Assembly (NCBI GenBank): GCA_964342745.1
Contig: CAYFFW010000004.1
Coordinates: 1 to 64,000 of the forward strand
Direction: 5' to 3'
DNA length: 64,000 nucleotides
Source: AEGEAN-183 sp964342745
GTDB taxonomy: Bacteria > Pseudomonadota > Gammaproteobacteria > Magnimaribacterales > Magnimaribacteraceae
Shown here: positions 43,857 through 53,372 of the stretch, in pieces
How positions within the stretch are numbered: the stretch's first letter is position 1
Layout of the letters: each line of letters opens with the position of its first letter
Program-made: the position numbers and the translations under genes
Notes under the pieces: model-generated
What the model saw: the letters and a program-made list of their open reading frames with translations, nothing else
Databases searched by the model: none
Told to the model about the DNA's origin: nothing

Positions 43857-46310
43857 TTATGAAACTACAAGATTTAATAATTTATTATCAATATAAACAA
43901 CTTTTCTTATCTCTTTATTTTCGATGTATTTTTTAACATTACTTTCTTCTTTTGCTAGCTGTTCTATTGCGGATTGATCAAGACCAGGCTCCACTTCAAC
44001 CTTGCCTCGAAGTTTTCCATTAATTTGTATCGCAATTTCTACAGACCTCTTTTGTAATAATTCTCTATCAGTCTCAGGCCAAATAACATCTATGATTGCA
44101 TCTTTATGACCTAATTTTTTCCATAGAGCATGAGTTATATGTGGAGTAATAGGAGAGAGACATATTAATATTGCCTCTATAGCTTCTTGAGCTGAAGATC
44201 TTTCAGAAGCACTAGCATCAGCGTTTATAAAATTTTTAGGTATTGCATTTGTAAGTTCCATTAAAGCAGCTATAGCTGTGTTAAAGGCATGTCTTCTTGA
44301 GTAATCATCTTTAACTTTATTTAGAGTTTCATGAGTTTTACTTCTAAGGTCTTTCACTTCAGTAGTTGATCCTTTGAAGTCTAAATTTTTTAATAAGCCT
44401 AAATTGATATGTTCTTCAGTTAAGTTCCATAGTCTATTAAGATATCTATAAGATCCTTGTAATCCTCTATCAGACCATTCAAAAGATTGGTCAGGAGGGG
44501 CAACGAACAATACAAATAGTCTTAAGGAATCTGCTCCATATTTTTCAATGACTTCATTGGGATCTACAACATTTCCTTTTGATTTGGACATCTTTGATCC
44601 ATCTTTTAAAACCATTCCTTGACAGAGGAGATTTTTAAAGGGCTCTGAGCCCTCTACTAAACCTAAGTCCCTTAGGCATCTATAAAAAAATCTAGAGTAA
44701 AGAAGATGAAGAACAGCATGCTCTATTCCTCCAACATACTGATCTACTGGAAGCCAATATTTTGCTCTTTCATCCAACATGGCTTCATTGTTATCAAAAG
44801 AAGCAAATCTAGCGTAGTACCAAGAAGACTCAAAAAAAGTATCGAAAGTATCTGTCTCCCTAGAAAAATCCTGGCCTTCATAGGACACTTTAGTGAATTC
44901 CTCCATTTCAGAAAGAGGCGATTTAACCCCTGAGAATTCTACTTCAGTTGGCAGAATTACAGGAATTTCATTAGCACCTTCAACCTCTCCTCTAGAATTC
45001 TTCATTACAGGAATAGGAGCACCCCAATATCGTTGTCTTGAAACACCCCAATCTCTTAATCTGTAGTTAGTTTGCTTGGTTCCACAATTTAATTTTTTAG
45101 CCTTTCTTTCTATTTCAATAAAAGCATTATTAAAATCAAGCCCATTAAATTCACCAGAATTAATAAGATTATTTTTCTCTAATAATGCTACATCTTTTAC
45201 GCTTTCTTCAGAGTTACTCTCAATTACCTGTTTTATTTCTAACTTGTATTTTTTTGCAAAGTCATGGTCCCTTTGATCGTGTCCAGGAACTCCCATGAGC
45301 GCGCCGGAACCATATCCTGGCAAAACAAAATTGGCTATCCATATTGGTATCTCTTCTTTAGAAAAAGGGTGAACAGCTTTAAGTCCAGTATCTATACCTA
45401 ATTTATCTTGTTTAGCTAAGTCAGCTTCAGATAATCTATTTGATTTTATGCTTTTAACAAAGGTCTTAATATTTTTGTCTTGTCTTTCTAACTCCAACGA
45501 TATTGGGTGATCTCTAGAAATTGCTATAAAGGTAACACCCATGATTGTATCTGGCCTTGTTGTGAAAACCGAGATAACAGACTCTTTTGTTTTTACTTTA
45601 AAGCTAAATTCAAGACCCTGTGACTTTCCAATCCAATTTCTTTGCATGACTTTGACTTGCTCAGGCCATCCATCTAAATTCTCAGTCTCCTTTAGCATTT
45701 CTTCAGCATATTTAGTTATCTTTAAAAACCACTGTTTAAGCTTCTTTCTCTCAATTTTGGCGCCGGACCTCCAGCCCTTTCCATCTTCTACTTGTTCATT
45801 TGCTAGAACTGTTTGCTCTATCGGATCCCAATTGACCTCAGCTTCATCTTGATAAGCCAGTCCTTTATTAAGCATTTCAAGAAAAAACCACTGCTCCCAC
45901 TTGTAGTATTGAGGGTCACAAGTAGCTAATTCTCTTTTCCAATCATAAGCAAAACCCATTTTCTTTAATTGTGACTTCATGTTTTCTATATTCTTTTTAG
46001 TCCAATTAGAAGGTTGAACTTTGTTCTCTATAGCAGCATTTTCTGCTGGTAAACCAAAAGCATCCCATCCCATTGGCTGTAAAACATTTTTTCCTAGTAA
46101 TCTTTGGAATCTACTTATTGCATCTCCTAATGTGTAATTCCTGACATGACCCATATGCGCTGATCCACTTGGGTAAGGAAACATACTAAGGCAATAGAAT
46201 TTTTCTTTATTAGGATCTTCGGTTACAGAAAAAACTTGATTTGTGTCCCAAAAATCTTGAGCATCTTTTTCCACTACTTTATGGGAATATGCTTTATTTG
46301 CCTTTGGCAT
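43857..46310 (-). CDS. leuS: Leucyl-tRNA synthetase
   Basis: 817 residues, class Ia synthetase with editing domain. HIGH motif is S-A-H-M-G-H in the P-Y-P-S-G block; K-M-S-K-S is present near residue 570. The CP1 editing domain has T-T-R-P-D-T-I-M-G and the later D-x-R-D motif. The N-terminal domain starts with the usual Y-x-x-x-x-V-E-K-x-A-Q. It is slightly short relative to the roughly 860 residues of E. coli. One base from accC and two from lptE. Confidence 0.97.
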   Translation of the reverse strand: MPKANKAYSHKVVEKDAQDFWDTNQVFSVTEDPNKEKFYCLSMFPYPSGSAHMGHVRNYTLGDAISRFQRLLGKNVLQPMGWDAFGLPAENAAIENKVQPSNWTKKNIENMKSQLKKMGFAYDWKRELATCDPQYYKWEQWFFLEMLNKGLAYQDEAEVNWDPIEQTVLANEQVEDGKGWRSGAKIERKKLKQWFLKITKYAEEMLKETENLDGWPEQVKVMQRNWIGKSQGLEFSFKVKTKESVISVFTTRPDTIMGVTFIAISRDHPISLELERQDKNIKTFVKSIKSNRLSEADLAKQDKLGIDTGLKAVHPFSKEEIPIWIANFVLPGYGSGALMGVPGHDQRDHDFAKKYKLEIKQVIESNSEESVKDVALLEKNNLINSGEFNGLDFNNAFIEIERKAKKLNCGTKQTNYRLRDWGVSRQRYWGAPIPVMKNSRGEVEGANEIPVILPTEVEFSGVKSPLSEMEEFTKVSYEGQDFSRETDTFDTFFESSWYYARFASFDNNEAMLDERAKYWLPVDQYVGGIEHAVLHLLYSRFFYRCLRDLGLVEGSEPFKNLLCQGMVLKDGSKMSKSKGNVVDPNEVIEKYGADSLRLFVLFVAPPDQSFEWSDRGLQGSYRYLNRLWNLTEEHINLGLLKNLDFKGSTTEVKDLRSKTHETLNKVKDDYSRRHAFNTAIAALMELTNAIPKNFINADASASERSSAQEAIEAILICLSPITPHITHALWKKLGHKDAIIDVIWPETDRELLQKRSVEIAIQINGKLRGKVEVEPGLDQSAIEQLAKEESNVKKYIENKEIRKVVYIDNKLLNLVVS

Positions 46311-46311
46311 T

Positions 46312-47649
46312 TTATTTAGTTTCTTTAAATCTATTCTCTAGATAATTAATATCAAAGTTACCTGAAATAAAATTTTCATCAGTAAGTAGGTCTATATGCA
46401 TTTCAAGATTGGTATTTATACCTGTAATAACCATTTCTTCTAAAGCTCGAAGTAATCTAATCCTAGCATCTTCTCTGTCATTAGCCCTGACTATTAATTT
46501 AGCTATTAAAGAATCATAATTTGAGGGTACCTCATAACCATTATAAAGATGGGAATCTATTCTTACCCCAATTCCTCCAGGAGCATGATAGTCTAATACT
46601 TTACCTGGAGAGGGGATGAAAGTTTCAGAGTGTTCTGCATTAATCCTACATTCAATAGCATGGCCATTAGTTTCAACATCCTTTTGCTTAATCTTTAGTT
46701 CCTCACCTCTAGCAATCCTTAACTGAAGTTTAACTAAATCAAGACCAGTAATACTTTCCGTTACAGGATGTTCTACTTGAATCCTTGTATTCATTTCAAT
46801 GAAGTAAAAATTACCATCTTCATATAAGAATTCAAATGTACCTGCACTTTCATACTTGATTTCTTTACATGCCTCAACGCATTTGTTAAGAATTTCTTCT
46901 TTTATGTTTTTAGGAATTCTTAAGGCGGGAGCTTCTTCTATTACTTTTTGATGTTTTCTTTGCAAGGAGCAGTCTCTCTCGCCAAGATGTATTACATTCC
47001 CAAATCTATCTGCCAATACTTGTACTTCAATATGTCTTGGAGATAAAAAGAATTTTTCCATATACAAAGTTGAATCACCAAAAGCTGTTTCAGCTTCTGC
47101 TTTTGTAATACTTATACTTTCTTCTAGTTCAGATTCAGAATTAACTACCCTCATACCTCTTCCTCCACCTCCAGAGGCAGCCTTGATTATTATAGGGTAG
47201 CCTATTTCTTTTGCTTCATCTTTTGGGTTTGCTCCTATAGGTCCTTCAGAACCAGGAACTATTGGAAGACCAACTTTTTGAGCAAGTTTTTTAGCAGAGA
47301 TTTTATTACCCATGGTCTTAATTATTTCTGAAGAAGGGCCAGCAAATTGAAAACCACTCTTTTCTACTTTTTCAGCAAAGTCAGGGTTTTCAGCTAGAAA
47401 TCCATATCCTGGGTGTACTCCATCAGATCCACTTAACTCCATTGCACTAATTATTGCCGGAATATTTAAATAGCTTAGGTTAGAATCTGCAGGTCCTATG
47501 CAAATTGACTCGTCTGCCATTTTTACATGCATTAGATCTCGGTCAGCTTCTGAGTAAACAGCCACTGTAGGGATGTTTAGTTCTTTACAAGCTCTATGAA
47601 TGCGAAGAGCTATTTCGCCTCTATTGGCAATTAGTAATTTTGTTAGCAT
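46312..47649 (-). CDS. accC: Biotin carboxylase (acetyl-CoA carboxylase)
   Basis: 445 residues. ATP-grasp enzyme that carboxylates biotin on AccB, first step of fatty-acid synthesis. I-A-N-R-G-E-I-A at the N-terminus, the K-A-A-S-G-G-G-G-R-G-M glycine-rich loop, R-D-C-S-L-Q-R-K-H-Q-K and E-M-N-T-R-I-Q-V-E-H-P-V-T-E are all complete. It follows accB by three bases, the usual accBC pair. Confidence 0.98.
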   Translation of the reverse strand: MLTKLLIANRGEIALRIHRACKELNIPTVAVYSEADRDLMHVKMADESICIGPADSNLSYLNIPAIISAMELSGSDGVHPGYGFLAENPDFAEKVEKSGFQFAGPSSEIIKTMGNKISAKKLAQKVGLPIVPGSEGPIGANPKDEAKEIGYPIIIKAASGGGGRGMRVVNSESELEESISITKAEAETAFGDSTLYMEKFFLSPRHIEVQVLADRFGNVIHLGERDCSLQRKHQKVIEEAPALRIPKNIKEEILNKCVEACKEIKYESAGTFEFLYEDGNFYFIEMNTRIQVEHPVTESITGLDLVKLQLRIARGEELKIKQKDVETNGHAIECRINAEHSETFIPSPGKVLDYHAPGGIGVRIDSHLYNGYEVPSNYDSLIAKLIVRANDREDARIRLLRALEEMVITGINTNLEMHIDLLTDENFISGNFDINYLENRFKETK

Positions 47650-47652
47650 AAA

Positions 47653-48102
47653 CTATTTTATGACAAATAAAGTTTGACCAAACTCTACTGGTTCGGAGTT
47701 TTCTACAAGAACAGATACAACTTTCCCAGAGAAATCTGATTTTATTTCATTCATCATTTTCATAGCTTCAACTATACAAACCACATCACCTTCTTTAATT
47801 TCATCTCCTACAGATATAAAAGGTTTAGCTCCTGGAGATGAAGCAGCGTAAAAGGTTCCTACCATTGGGGAGGTAATTATCTCCCCATCTGGATCTTCTA
47901 TAGGTGGTGAGGGCTCTTCAGCTTTTTTTGCTAGTTCTTGTTCTATGTTTTGAGTTACGGCACTGGCTTTAACTTCAGAAACAACTGATTCAGGCTGTCT
48001 TTTGACCAATCTTACTGATTCCTCACCTTCTTGTATTTCTATTTCTTCTAAATCTGATGATTCAAGCATTTCTATTAATTTTTTTACTTTTCTTATGTCC
48101 AC
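47653..48102 (-). CDS. accB: Biotin carboxyl carrier protein (acetyl-CoA carboxylase)
   Basis: 149 residues. Carries biotin on Lys115 in E-A-M-K-M, part of the C-terminal lipoyl-like domain; the thumb and Pro/Ala/Glu-rich linker precede it. Starts with GTG at 48102, with GGAGAG at good distance. Upstream aroQ ends eight bases before, so aroQ-accB-accC-leuS-lptE-holA may form one transcript. Confidence 0.97.
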   Translation of the reverse strand: MDIRKVKKLIEMLESSDLEEIEIQEGEESVRLVKRQPESVVSEVKASAVTQNIEQELAKKAEEPSPPIEDPDGEIITSPMVGTFYAASSPGAKPFISVGDEIKEGDVVCIVEAMKMMNEIKSDFSGKVVSVLVENSEPVEFGQTLFVIK

Positions 48103-48110
48103 CTTCTCTC

Positions 48111-48551
48111 CTATTTTCCAAATTTATCAATGGCTACTTTTAAAGCCAATTCATACCCTTCAACTCCTAACCCAGATATGACTCCATCTGCAATATCAGA
48201 TAAAAAAGATTTTTGCCTGAAATCCTCTCTGCTATATATATTTGATATGTGCACTTCTATAAATGGAATTTCTGTGCCTGATAAGGCATCTCTAATTGCA
48301 ATACTACTGTGTGTAAAAGCACCTGGATTAAAGACTACACATGAAACCCCTTTATCTTTAGCATCATGTATACAATCCACTAACTCATGCTCTGCATTAC
48401 TTTGTAAGGCATAAAGCTCATGACCTGACTTAGTACAAATACCAGATAATTTATCTACAATTTCATTCAAAGTGGTCTTACCATATACCTCTGGTTCTCT
48501 AGTTCCCAAAAGATTTAAGTTAGGGCCGTTTAGTAATAGAAAATTTGCCAT
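48111..48551 (-). CDS. aroQ: 3-Dehydroquinate dehydratase, type II
   Basis: 146 residues. Dehydrates 3-dehydroquinate in the shikimate pathway; type II is a dodecamer. L-L-N-G-P-N-L-N-L-L-G-T-R-E-P is the diagnostic N-terminus with catalytic Arg/Tyr loop; N-P-G-A-F-T-H-S-S and E-V-H-I-S-N-I carry the His of the active site. Placed directly upstream of accB as in many gammaproteobacteria. Confidence 0.97.
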   Translation of the reverse strand: MANFLLLNGPNLNLLGTREPEVYGKTTLNEIVDKLSGICTKSGHELYALQSNAEHELVDCIHDAKDKGVSCVVFNPGAFTHSSIAIRDALSGTEIPFIEVHISNIYSREDFRQKSFLSDIADGVISGLGVEGYELALKVAIDKFGK

Positions 48552-48640
48552 ATATAAAAAATTCAGAACGATTTTATAAGAATTTAAAGGAAATTAAGAG
48601 AAAATAATGCCAATTTAATATTTTATTAGTGCAAACAGAT

Positions 48641-49132
48641 TTACCTTTTAACCATTAAAGTATTTTCTTTAATTATTATTTCCTTCTTAATTGGTGAATA
48701 ACAATATCCTTTTTGATTACAGCCCTGGTAGGAAACTTTAATTATATTCTCCTTTAAATCTTGAATAAGCATACTCACCTCTATTCGATCAAAGAAGACT
48801 TTAACTTTTCCAAAGTATTGATCTTCAAGTTCTTTTGCTGCTGGGAAAGAAGGCTCCAGAAAAGAGTTTAACTCTACGTCTAAGAAAGAAAATTTTTCTA
48901 AATAAAGATATGAGTCTTGCTCAATTTCCCATCTTAAATATAGCCTCTTGTTAATCAAATTTGCTGAGAAGATAAACACTTGGTCCGGAGGTTTTATTCC
49001 GTCTTCAAAAAAAAGCATGTTGTTTTGAGTCTTATTCAATTCCGGGTTAGCTGTTATAGTCGACATAAAAATTAAGATGAAGGACATTAAGCAAATTAAA
49101 TAAATATGAAACTTAAGTTTAAGAAAAGTCAT
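48641..49132 (-). CDS. Stand-alone DsbD N-terminal-domain (nDsbD) protein
   Basis: 163 residues. Hydrophobic N-terminus (about 8-25) acts as signal or anchor; the rest is only the periplasmic immunoglobulin-like alpha domain of DsbD. The block Y-L-Y-L-E-K, Y-F-G-K-V-K-V-F-F-D-R and Y-Q-G-C-N-Q-K-G-Y-C-Y-S-P keeps Cys138 and Cys144, six apart as in E. coli DsbD (Cys103/109). The usual membrane domain and thioredoxin-like domain are absent here. It would pass electrons to periplasmic thiol partners. ATG at 49132 overlaps the divergent copper-chaperone gene; a second ATG at 49087 would still leave a signal. Confidence 0.82.
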   Translation of the reverse strand: MTFLKLKFHIYLICLMSFILIFMSTITANPELNKTQNNMLFFEDGIKPPDQVFIFSANLINKRLYLRWEIEQDSYLYLEKFSFLDVELNSFLEPSFPAAKELEDQYFGKVKVFFDRIEVSMLIQDLKENIIKVSYQGCNQKGYCYSPIKKEIIIKENTLMVKR

Positions 49133-49567
49133 TTTTTTATTTACATTATCTCATTGTTGTTCTTGTTTTCATGCTCAATATCAGAAAATGAGACTTTTGT
49201 GGTTATCCAAGATGCTTACTTAAATAAACCACTCAAAGGATCTCATTCTACTGCTGCATATATGAATTTAAAGAATAGGTCAGAAGATAGAATCATAGTA
49301 AAAAGTCTCAGCTGCACGAATGTTTTAGCCGAGTTCCATCAAACTGAAATCTCCGATTTAGGTGTGCTGAGAATGAAAAAATTAGATCTCATAATCCTGG
49401 AACCAAAAACAGAAAAAAGATTTGAACCAATGAAAGAACACATCATGTTGATGGGTAAGGGTATTGCAACTATCAGTGATGGATTAAAGTGCAATTTGAT
49501 AATTGAAAATGAGAATTTAGATCCTTTATCCATGGAAGTACCATTTTTTTTTGAGCTAAGGGGATGA
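49106..49567 (+). CDS. Periplasmic copper chaperone lipoprotein, PCu(A)C family
   Basis: 153 residues. Lipoprotein signal to F-L-F-S-C (Cys23). The PCu(A)C copper motif H-x11-M-x21-H-x-M is exact in spacing: His78, Met90, His112, Met114; a Gln (79) replaces the usual Met after the first His. Family members deliver Cu(I) to cytochrome oxidase or to periplasmic enzymes. Cys70 is an extra cysteine. Its 5' end overlaps the divergent DsbD-N gene by 27 bases; the ABC-ATPase gene starts five bases after its stop. Confidence 0.85.
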   Translation: MKLKFKKSHFFIYIISLLFLFSCSISENETFVVIQDAYLNKPLKGSHSTAAYMNLKNRSEDRIIVKSLSCTNVLAEFHQTEISDLGVLRMKKLDLIILEPKTEKRFEPMKEHIMLMGKGIATISDGLKCNLIIENENLDPLSMEVPFFFELRG

Positions 49568-49571
49568 GGTC

Positions 49572-51170
49572 ATGAAACAAACTTTTAATAAAGTACTAGA
49601 GGTTAAAGACTTATCAGTAAGTTTTTCTAGTAAAGAATTCTCTTTCGAAGCTGTTAAATCAGTTAACTTCTCTATAGAAGAGGGAAAAACCTTAGCCTTA
49701 GTTGGTGAATCTGGATCAGGTAAATCAGTAACTGCTTTATCTATTCTAAAATTACTTCCTTACCAAATAGCATCTCACTCTACTAATACCTCTATAAGAC
49801 TCAAGGGTAAAGAAGTCATGGATATGAATTCCAGTGAAATTAGATCTATGAGAGGGGGTTCAGTTTCCATGATTTTTCAAGAACCTATGACTTCCTTAAA
49901 TCCTTATCAAAAAGTAGGTACACAAATTGAAGAGGTATTAATTGTGCACAAGAGCATGAAAAGAGGTGATGCAAGAAAGAAGGCTATAAATTTATTAGAA
50001 AAAGTTCATATTCCCGATCCAGAATTGAAAGTTGATTCTTATCCACACCAACTTTCAGGAGGACAAAGACAGAGAGTAATGATAGCAATGGCGCTATCCA
50101 ATAATCCTGATCTTCTTATAGCTGATGAACCAACTACAGCTTTAGACGTTACTGTTGAGAAATCATTATTGGAGCTACTTAAAGAACTTCAACTTCAAAT
50201 GGGTATGTCTATATTGTTTATTACGCATGATCTAAATATAGTTAATAAATTTGCTGATGAAGTAGCTGTGATGAAAGATGGAGGTATTGTAGAGAGCGGA
50301 TTAGTTAAGAAGGTATTTTCTTCTCCTCAAAATAGCTACACCAAGAAATTGTTAGATTCACTGCCATCACCTAAGACTGATTTAGTTGATAAAGGAAACT
50401 CTATACTTACCTCTGAAGGATTAGTGGTTAAATATTTAACAAAAAAAACTTTTTTAAAGAAAGACACTTATTTTAAAGCTGTGAAGGACGTATCAATAAA
50501 AGTTCTTCAAGGAAGAACTACTGGTTTGGTCGGCGAATCAGGTTCAGGAAAATCCTCATTAGCAAGGGCATTGCTTGGGTTGGAGCAGTCGAAAGGCTTT
50601 ATTGAGTTTAATGGAAATGATTTAGGTTCTTTAAATTCTAAAATGAAAAGATTTATAAAAAAAGATTTTCAAATAGTTTTTCAAGATCCTTTTGGTTCTC
50701 TTTCTCCTCGTCAAACTGTAGGAGAAATAATAGGAGAAGGGCTGAAAGTACATGAACCGCAATTAATTAAATCAGAAAGAGAAAAGAAGATTTACGAAGC
50801 TTTAGAAGAGGTAGAGCTTGATTCATCCTTTTTCATTCGTTTTCCTCATGAATTATCAGGGGGTCAAAGACAAAGAATTGCTATTGCTAGAGCAATAATT
50901 TTGAAGCCAAAATTGATTCTATTAGATGAACCAACTTCAGCACTTGACGTTTCTATTCAGATGCAAGTAATTGATTTACTGTCTCAATTACAAGAAAAAC
51001 ATAATCTTTCTTATTTATGTATTAGTCATGATTTAAGAGTAATCAGAGCCTTATCTGATCTAGTTTATGTAATGAAAGATGGAGAGATATTAGAGGAGGG
51101 GAGGGCTGATCAGGTTTTCAATGAACCTAATAATGAATACACTAAAGCCTTAATTGAAGCTGCAATTTAA
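49572..51170 (+). CDS. Tandem-ATPase ABC transporter protein (YejF/oligopeptide type)
   Basis: 532 residues, two complete ABC ATPase domains fused as in E. coli YejF. First half: Walker A G-E-S-G-S-G-K-S, signature L-S-G-G-Q-R-Q-R, Walker B L-L-I-A-D-E-P-T. Second half: G-E-S-G-S-G-K-S, L-S-G-G-Q-R-Q-R, L-I-L-L-D-E-P-T. Energises import of oligopeptides or nickel-type substrates by separate permeases. No permease or binding-protein gene is adjacent, so they must be elsewhere. Likely co-transcribed with the copper chaperone. Confidence 0.93.
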   Translation: MKQTFNKVLEVKDLSVSFSSKEFSFEAVKSVNFSIEEGKTLALVGESGSGKSVTALSILKLLPYQIASHSTNTSIRLKGKEVMDMNSSEIRSMRGGSVSMIFQEPMTSLNPYQKVGTQIEEVLIVHKSMKRGDARKKAINLLEKVHIPDPELKVDSYPHQLSGGQRQRVMIAMALSNNPDLLIADEPTTALDVTVEKSLLELLKELQLQMGMSILFITHDLNIVNKFADEVAVMKDGGIVESGLVKKVFSSPQNSYTKKLLDSLPSPKTDLVDKGNSILTSEGLVVKYLTKKTFLKKDTYFKAVKDVSIKVLQGRTTGLVGESGSGKSSLARALLGLEQSKGFIEFNGNDLGSLNSKMKRFIKKDFQIVFQDPFGSLSPRQTVGEIIGEGLKVHEPQLIKSEREKKIYEALEEVELDSSFFIRFPHELSGGQRQRIAIARAIILKPKLILLDEPTSALDVSIQMQVIDLLSQLQEKHNLSYLCISHDLRVIRALSDLVYVMKDGEILEEGRADQVFNEPNNEYTKALIEAAI

Positions 51171-51173
51171 AAA

Positions 51174-52838
51174 GTGAGTAACAAAAATAGAAAATATTCT
51201 TCCAAGATAGTTGATGGTGTTGAACAGGCACCTTCAAGAGCAATGCTTCGTGCTGTTGGTTTTGAAGAAGAAGACTTCTCTAAGCCTCAAGTTGGAATTG
51301 CTTCAACCTGGAGTATGGTTACACCATGCAATATGCATATAAATGAACTGGCAAATATTGCTTCAGAGGGAGCTAATAGTTCAGGGGGTAAATCTGTTAT
51401 TTTCAATACAATTAGTGTTTCAGATGGGATATCCATGGGAACAAAAGGCATGAGATATTCTCTAGTCTCCAGAGAAGTAATTGCAGATTCTATTGAAACT
51501 GTTGTAGCTGGACAGGGGTTTGATGGTTTATTGGCTATTGGAGGATGTGATAAAAATATGCCGGGCTGCCTCATGGCCATAGCTAGATTAAATAGACCTT
51601 CCATATTTGTTTATGGTGGAAGCATTAAACCTGGTAAAGATCGTACTGATGTCATTTCAGTATTCGAAGCAGTCGGAGCTCACTCTGAAGGGAAAATTTC
51701 AGATATTGAGCTTTTCGATGTGGAGTCTAAAGCCATTCCGGGACCAGGAGCTTGTGGGGGTATGTACACAGCCAACACAATGGCTTCAGCTATAGAAGCC
51801 TTAGGGTTAAGTTTACCTAATAGTTCAGCTAAAAATGCTGTTTCTTCTTCAAAAAAAGAGGACTGTTTAGAAGCCGGGAAAGCATTAATGCATCTAATAG
51901 ACCAAGATTTAACACCTAGTAAAATTTTAAGTAAAAAGTCTTTTGAAAATGCTATTACAGTTGTTATAGCTTTAGGCGGTTCAACTAATGCAGTTCTGCA
52001 TCTTTTAGCAATAGCTCATGAAGCCAGAATTGATCTTAAAATAGATGACTTTACGAGGATTGGGAAAAGAGTTCCTGTTTTGGCTGACTTAAAACCTAGT
52101 GGGAATTATTTAATGTCAGAATTAATTGAAATAGGTGGTGTTGCACCTTTAATGAAAATGCTCATGAACGAAGGTCTTCTTCATGGAAATGTTTTAACGG
52201 TTACAGGTAAAACCTTAGAAGAAAATCTTTCTTGTATCAGAGACTTCAATGATGATCAGAGTATAGTTAAAACTTTTAAAGAACCTATAAAACAAGAAAG
52301 TCATTTAAGAATTCTTTATGGAAATCTTGCTCCAGAAGGAGCTGTTGCTAAGATATCAGGCAAAGAGGGAAACCAGTTTTCTGGAAAAGCGAAGCCCTTC
52401 GATTCAGAAGAAAAGGCGATGGAAGCAATCATGGGAGGTCAAATCAATTCAGGTGATGTCGTTGTTATTAGGTACGAAGGACCTAAAGGCGGTCCTGGAA
52501 TGAGAGAAATGTTGAGTCCAACCTCAGCGATTATGGGTAAAGGTCTAGGAGATAAGGTAGCTTTTTTAACAGATGGAAGATTTTCTGGAGGAACCCACGG
52601 TTTTGTGGTGGGTCATATTTCACCTGAAGCCCACTTAGGAGGACCTTTAGCTTTAGTAGAAGATGGAGATCAGATATTAGTAGATGCAGAGTCAAATCAA
52701 ATAAATCTTCTTGTAGAAGATTCTGTCCTTAAGGCAAGAAAAGAAAAGTGGAAGAAACCAAAAGAAGAAAGCGTTGGGGTTTTAGCTAAATATTCTCGGA
52801 CAGTTGGTTCGGCTTCTTCTGGAGCTGTAACGACATAA
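51174..52838 (+). CDS. ilvD: Dihydroxy-acid dehydratase
   Basis: 554 residues. Fe-S dehydratase for branched-chain amino acid synthesis. Cluster-ligand Cys are in T-P-C-N-M-H, G-C-D-K-N-M-P-G-C and G-A-C-G-G-M-Y. G-G-S-T-N-A-V-L-H and L-T-D-G-R-F-S-G-G are also intact. Starts GTG three bases after the ABC ATPase. Long 120-base gap follows before trxA. Confidence 0.96.
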   Translation: MSNKNRKYSSKIVDGVEQAPSRAMLRAVGFEEEDFSKPQVGIASTWSMVTPCNMHINELANIASEGANSSGGKSVIFNTISVSDGISMGTKGMRYSLVSREVIADSIETVVAGQGFDGLLAIGGCDKNMPGCLMAIARLNRPSIFVYGGSIKPGKDRTDVISVFEAVGAHSEGKISDIELFDVESKAIPGPGACGGMYTANTMASAIEALGLSLPNSSAKNAVSSSKKEDCLEAGKALMHLIDQDLTPSKILSKKSFENAITVVIALGGSTNAVLHLLAIAHEARIDLKIDDFTRIGKRVPVLADLKPSGNYLMSELIEIGGVAPLMKMLMNEGLLHGNVLTVTGKTLEENLSCIRDFNDDQSIVKTFKEPIKQESHLRILYGNLAPEGAVAKISGKEGNQFSGKAKPFDSEEKAMEAIMGGQINSGDVVVIRYEGPKGGPGMREMLSPTSAIMGKGLGDKVAFLTDGRFSGGTHGFVVGHISPEAHLGGPLALVEDGDQILVDAESNQINLLVEDSVLKARKEKWKKPKEESVGVLAKYSRTVGSASSGAVTT

Positions 52839-52855
52839 CAGAGTTTAAAATATAC

Positions 52856-52883
52856 TTGAAAAAAAATTTTCACTCCCCATAAT
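52856..52883 (+). promoter_or_regulatory. Candidate sigma-70 promoter for trxA
   Basis: TTGAAA at 52856-52861 and CATAAT at 52878-52883 are separated by 16 bases, and lie about 75 bases before the trxA start, in the only sizeable gap between ilvD and trxA. The leader then carries GGAG near 52950. By-eye match only. Confidence 0.4.
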
Positions 52884-52958
52884 AGAAAAAAATGCTTAAT
52901 TCAGGTCTTTTTAGACACCCCCTTTTAAACTATTAGTTGATTATTCTACGGAGAAAAC

Positions 52959-53279
52959 ATGACAGTATTAACTATAACCGATGATAACTTTGAAGAAGAG
53001 GTATCTTCTTCTGATACACCTGTTCTTGTAGATTATTGGGCAACTTGGTGTGGACCCTGCAAAATGGTCGGTCCGTTAGTAGAAGAAGTGGCTTCTGAGT
53101 ATGCCGGGAGGTTAAAAGTTGGTAAATTAGATGTTGATAATAATCAAGCTTCAGCAGCTAAACAAAATGTCATGAGTATTCCAACTTTACTTATTTTTAA
53201 GGACGGACAGGTGGTTGGTCAACAAGTAGGAGCTTTAAGTAAAACCCAATTGACGGATTTTATTGACTCTAATATCTAG
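52959..53279 (+). CDS. trxA: Thioredoxin
   Basis: 106 residues, standard length. Cytoplasmic dithiol reductant with W-C-G-P-C-K (Cys31, Cys34), conserved D-Y-W-A-T-W before it and the cis-Pro in S-I-P-T. GGAG precedes the ATG. The rho gene follows 93 bases later, the classic trxA-rho order. Confidence 0.98.
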   Translation: MTVLTITDDNFEEEVSSSDTPVLVDYWATWCGPCKMVGPLVEEVASEYAGRLKVGKLDVDNNQASAAKQNVMSIPTLLIFKDGQVVGQQVGALSKTQLTDFIDSNI

Positions 53280-53372
53280 ACCCTAAAAAACTAGACGTCT
53301 TTATTTAAGGATGTTAGATTGTTAACTTGTATCAATTTCTGATGCACGTTAAATCCAAAAATTTTTTTTAAG

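Noticed and set aside
53293..53300. AGACGTCT palindrome between trxA and rho
   Set aside because: Perfect but without loop or T-run in the transcript direction, so not a terminator; may be chance.
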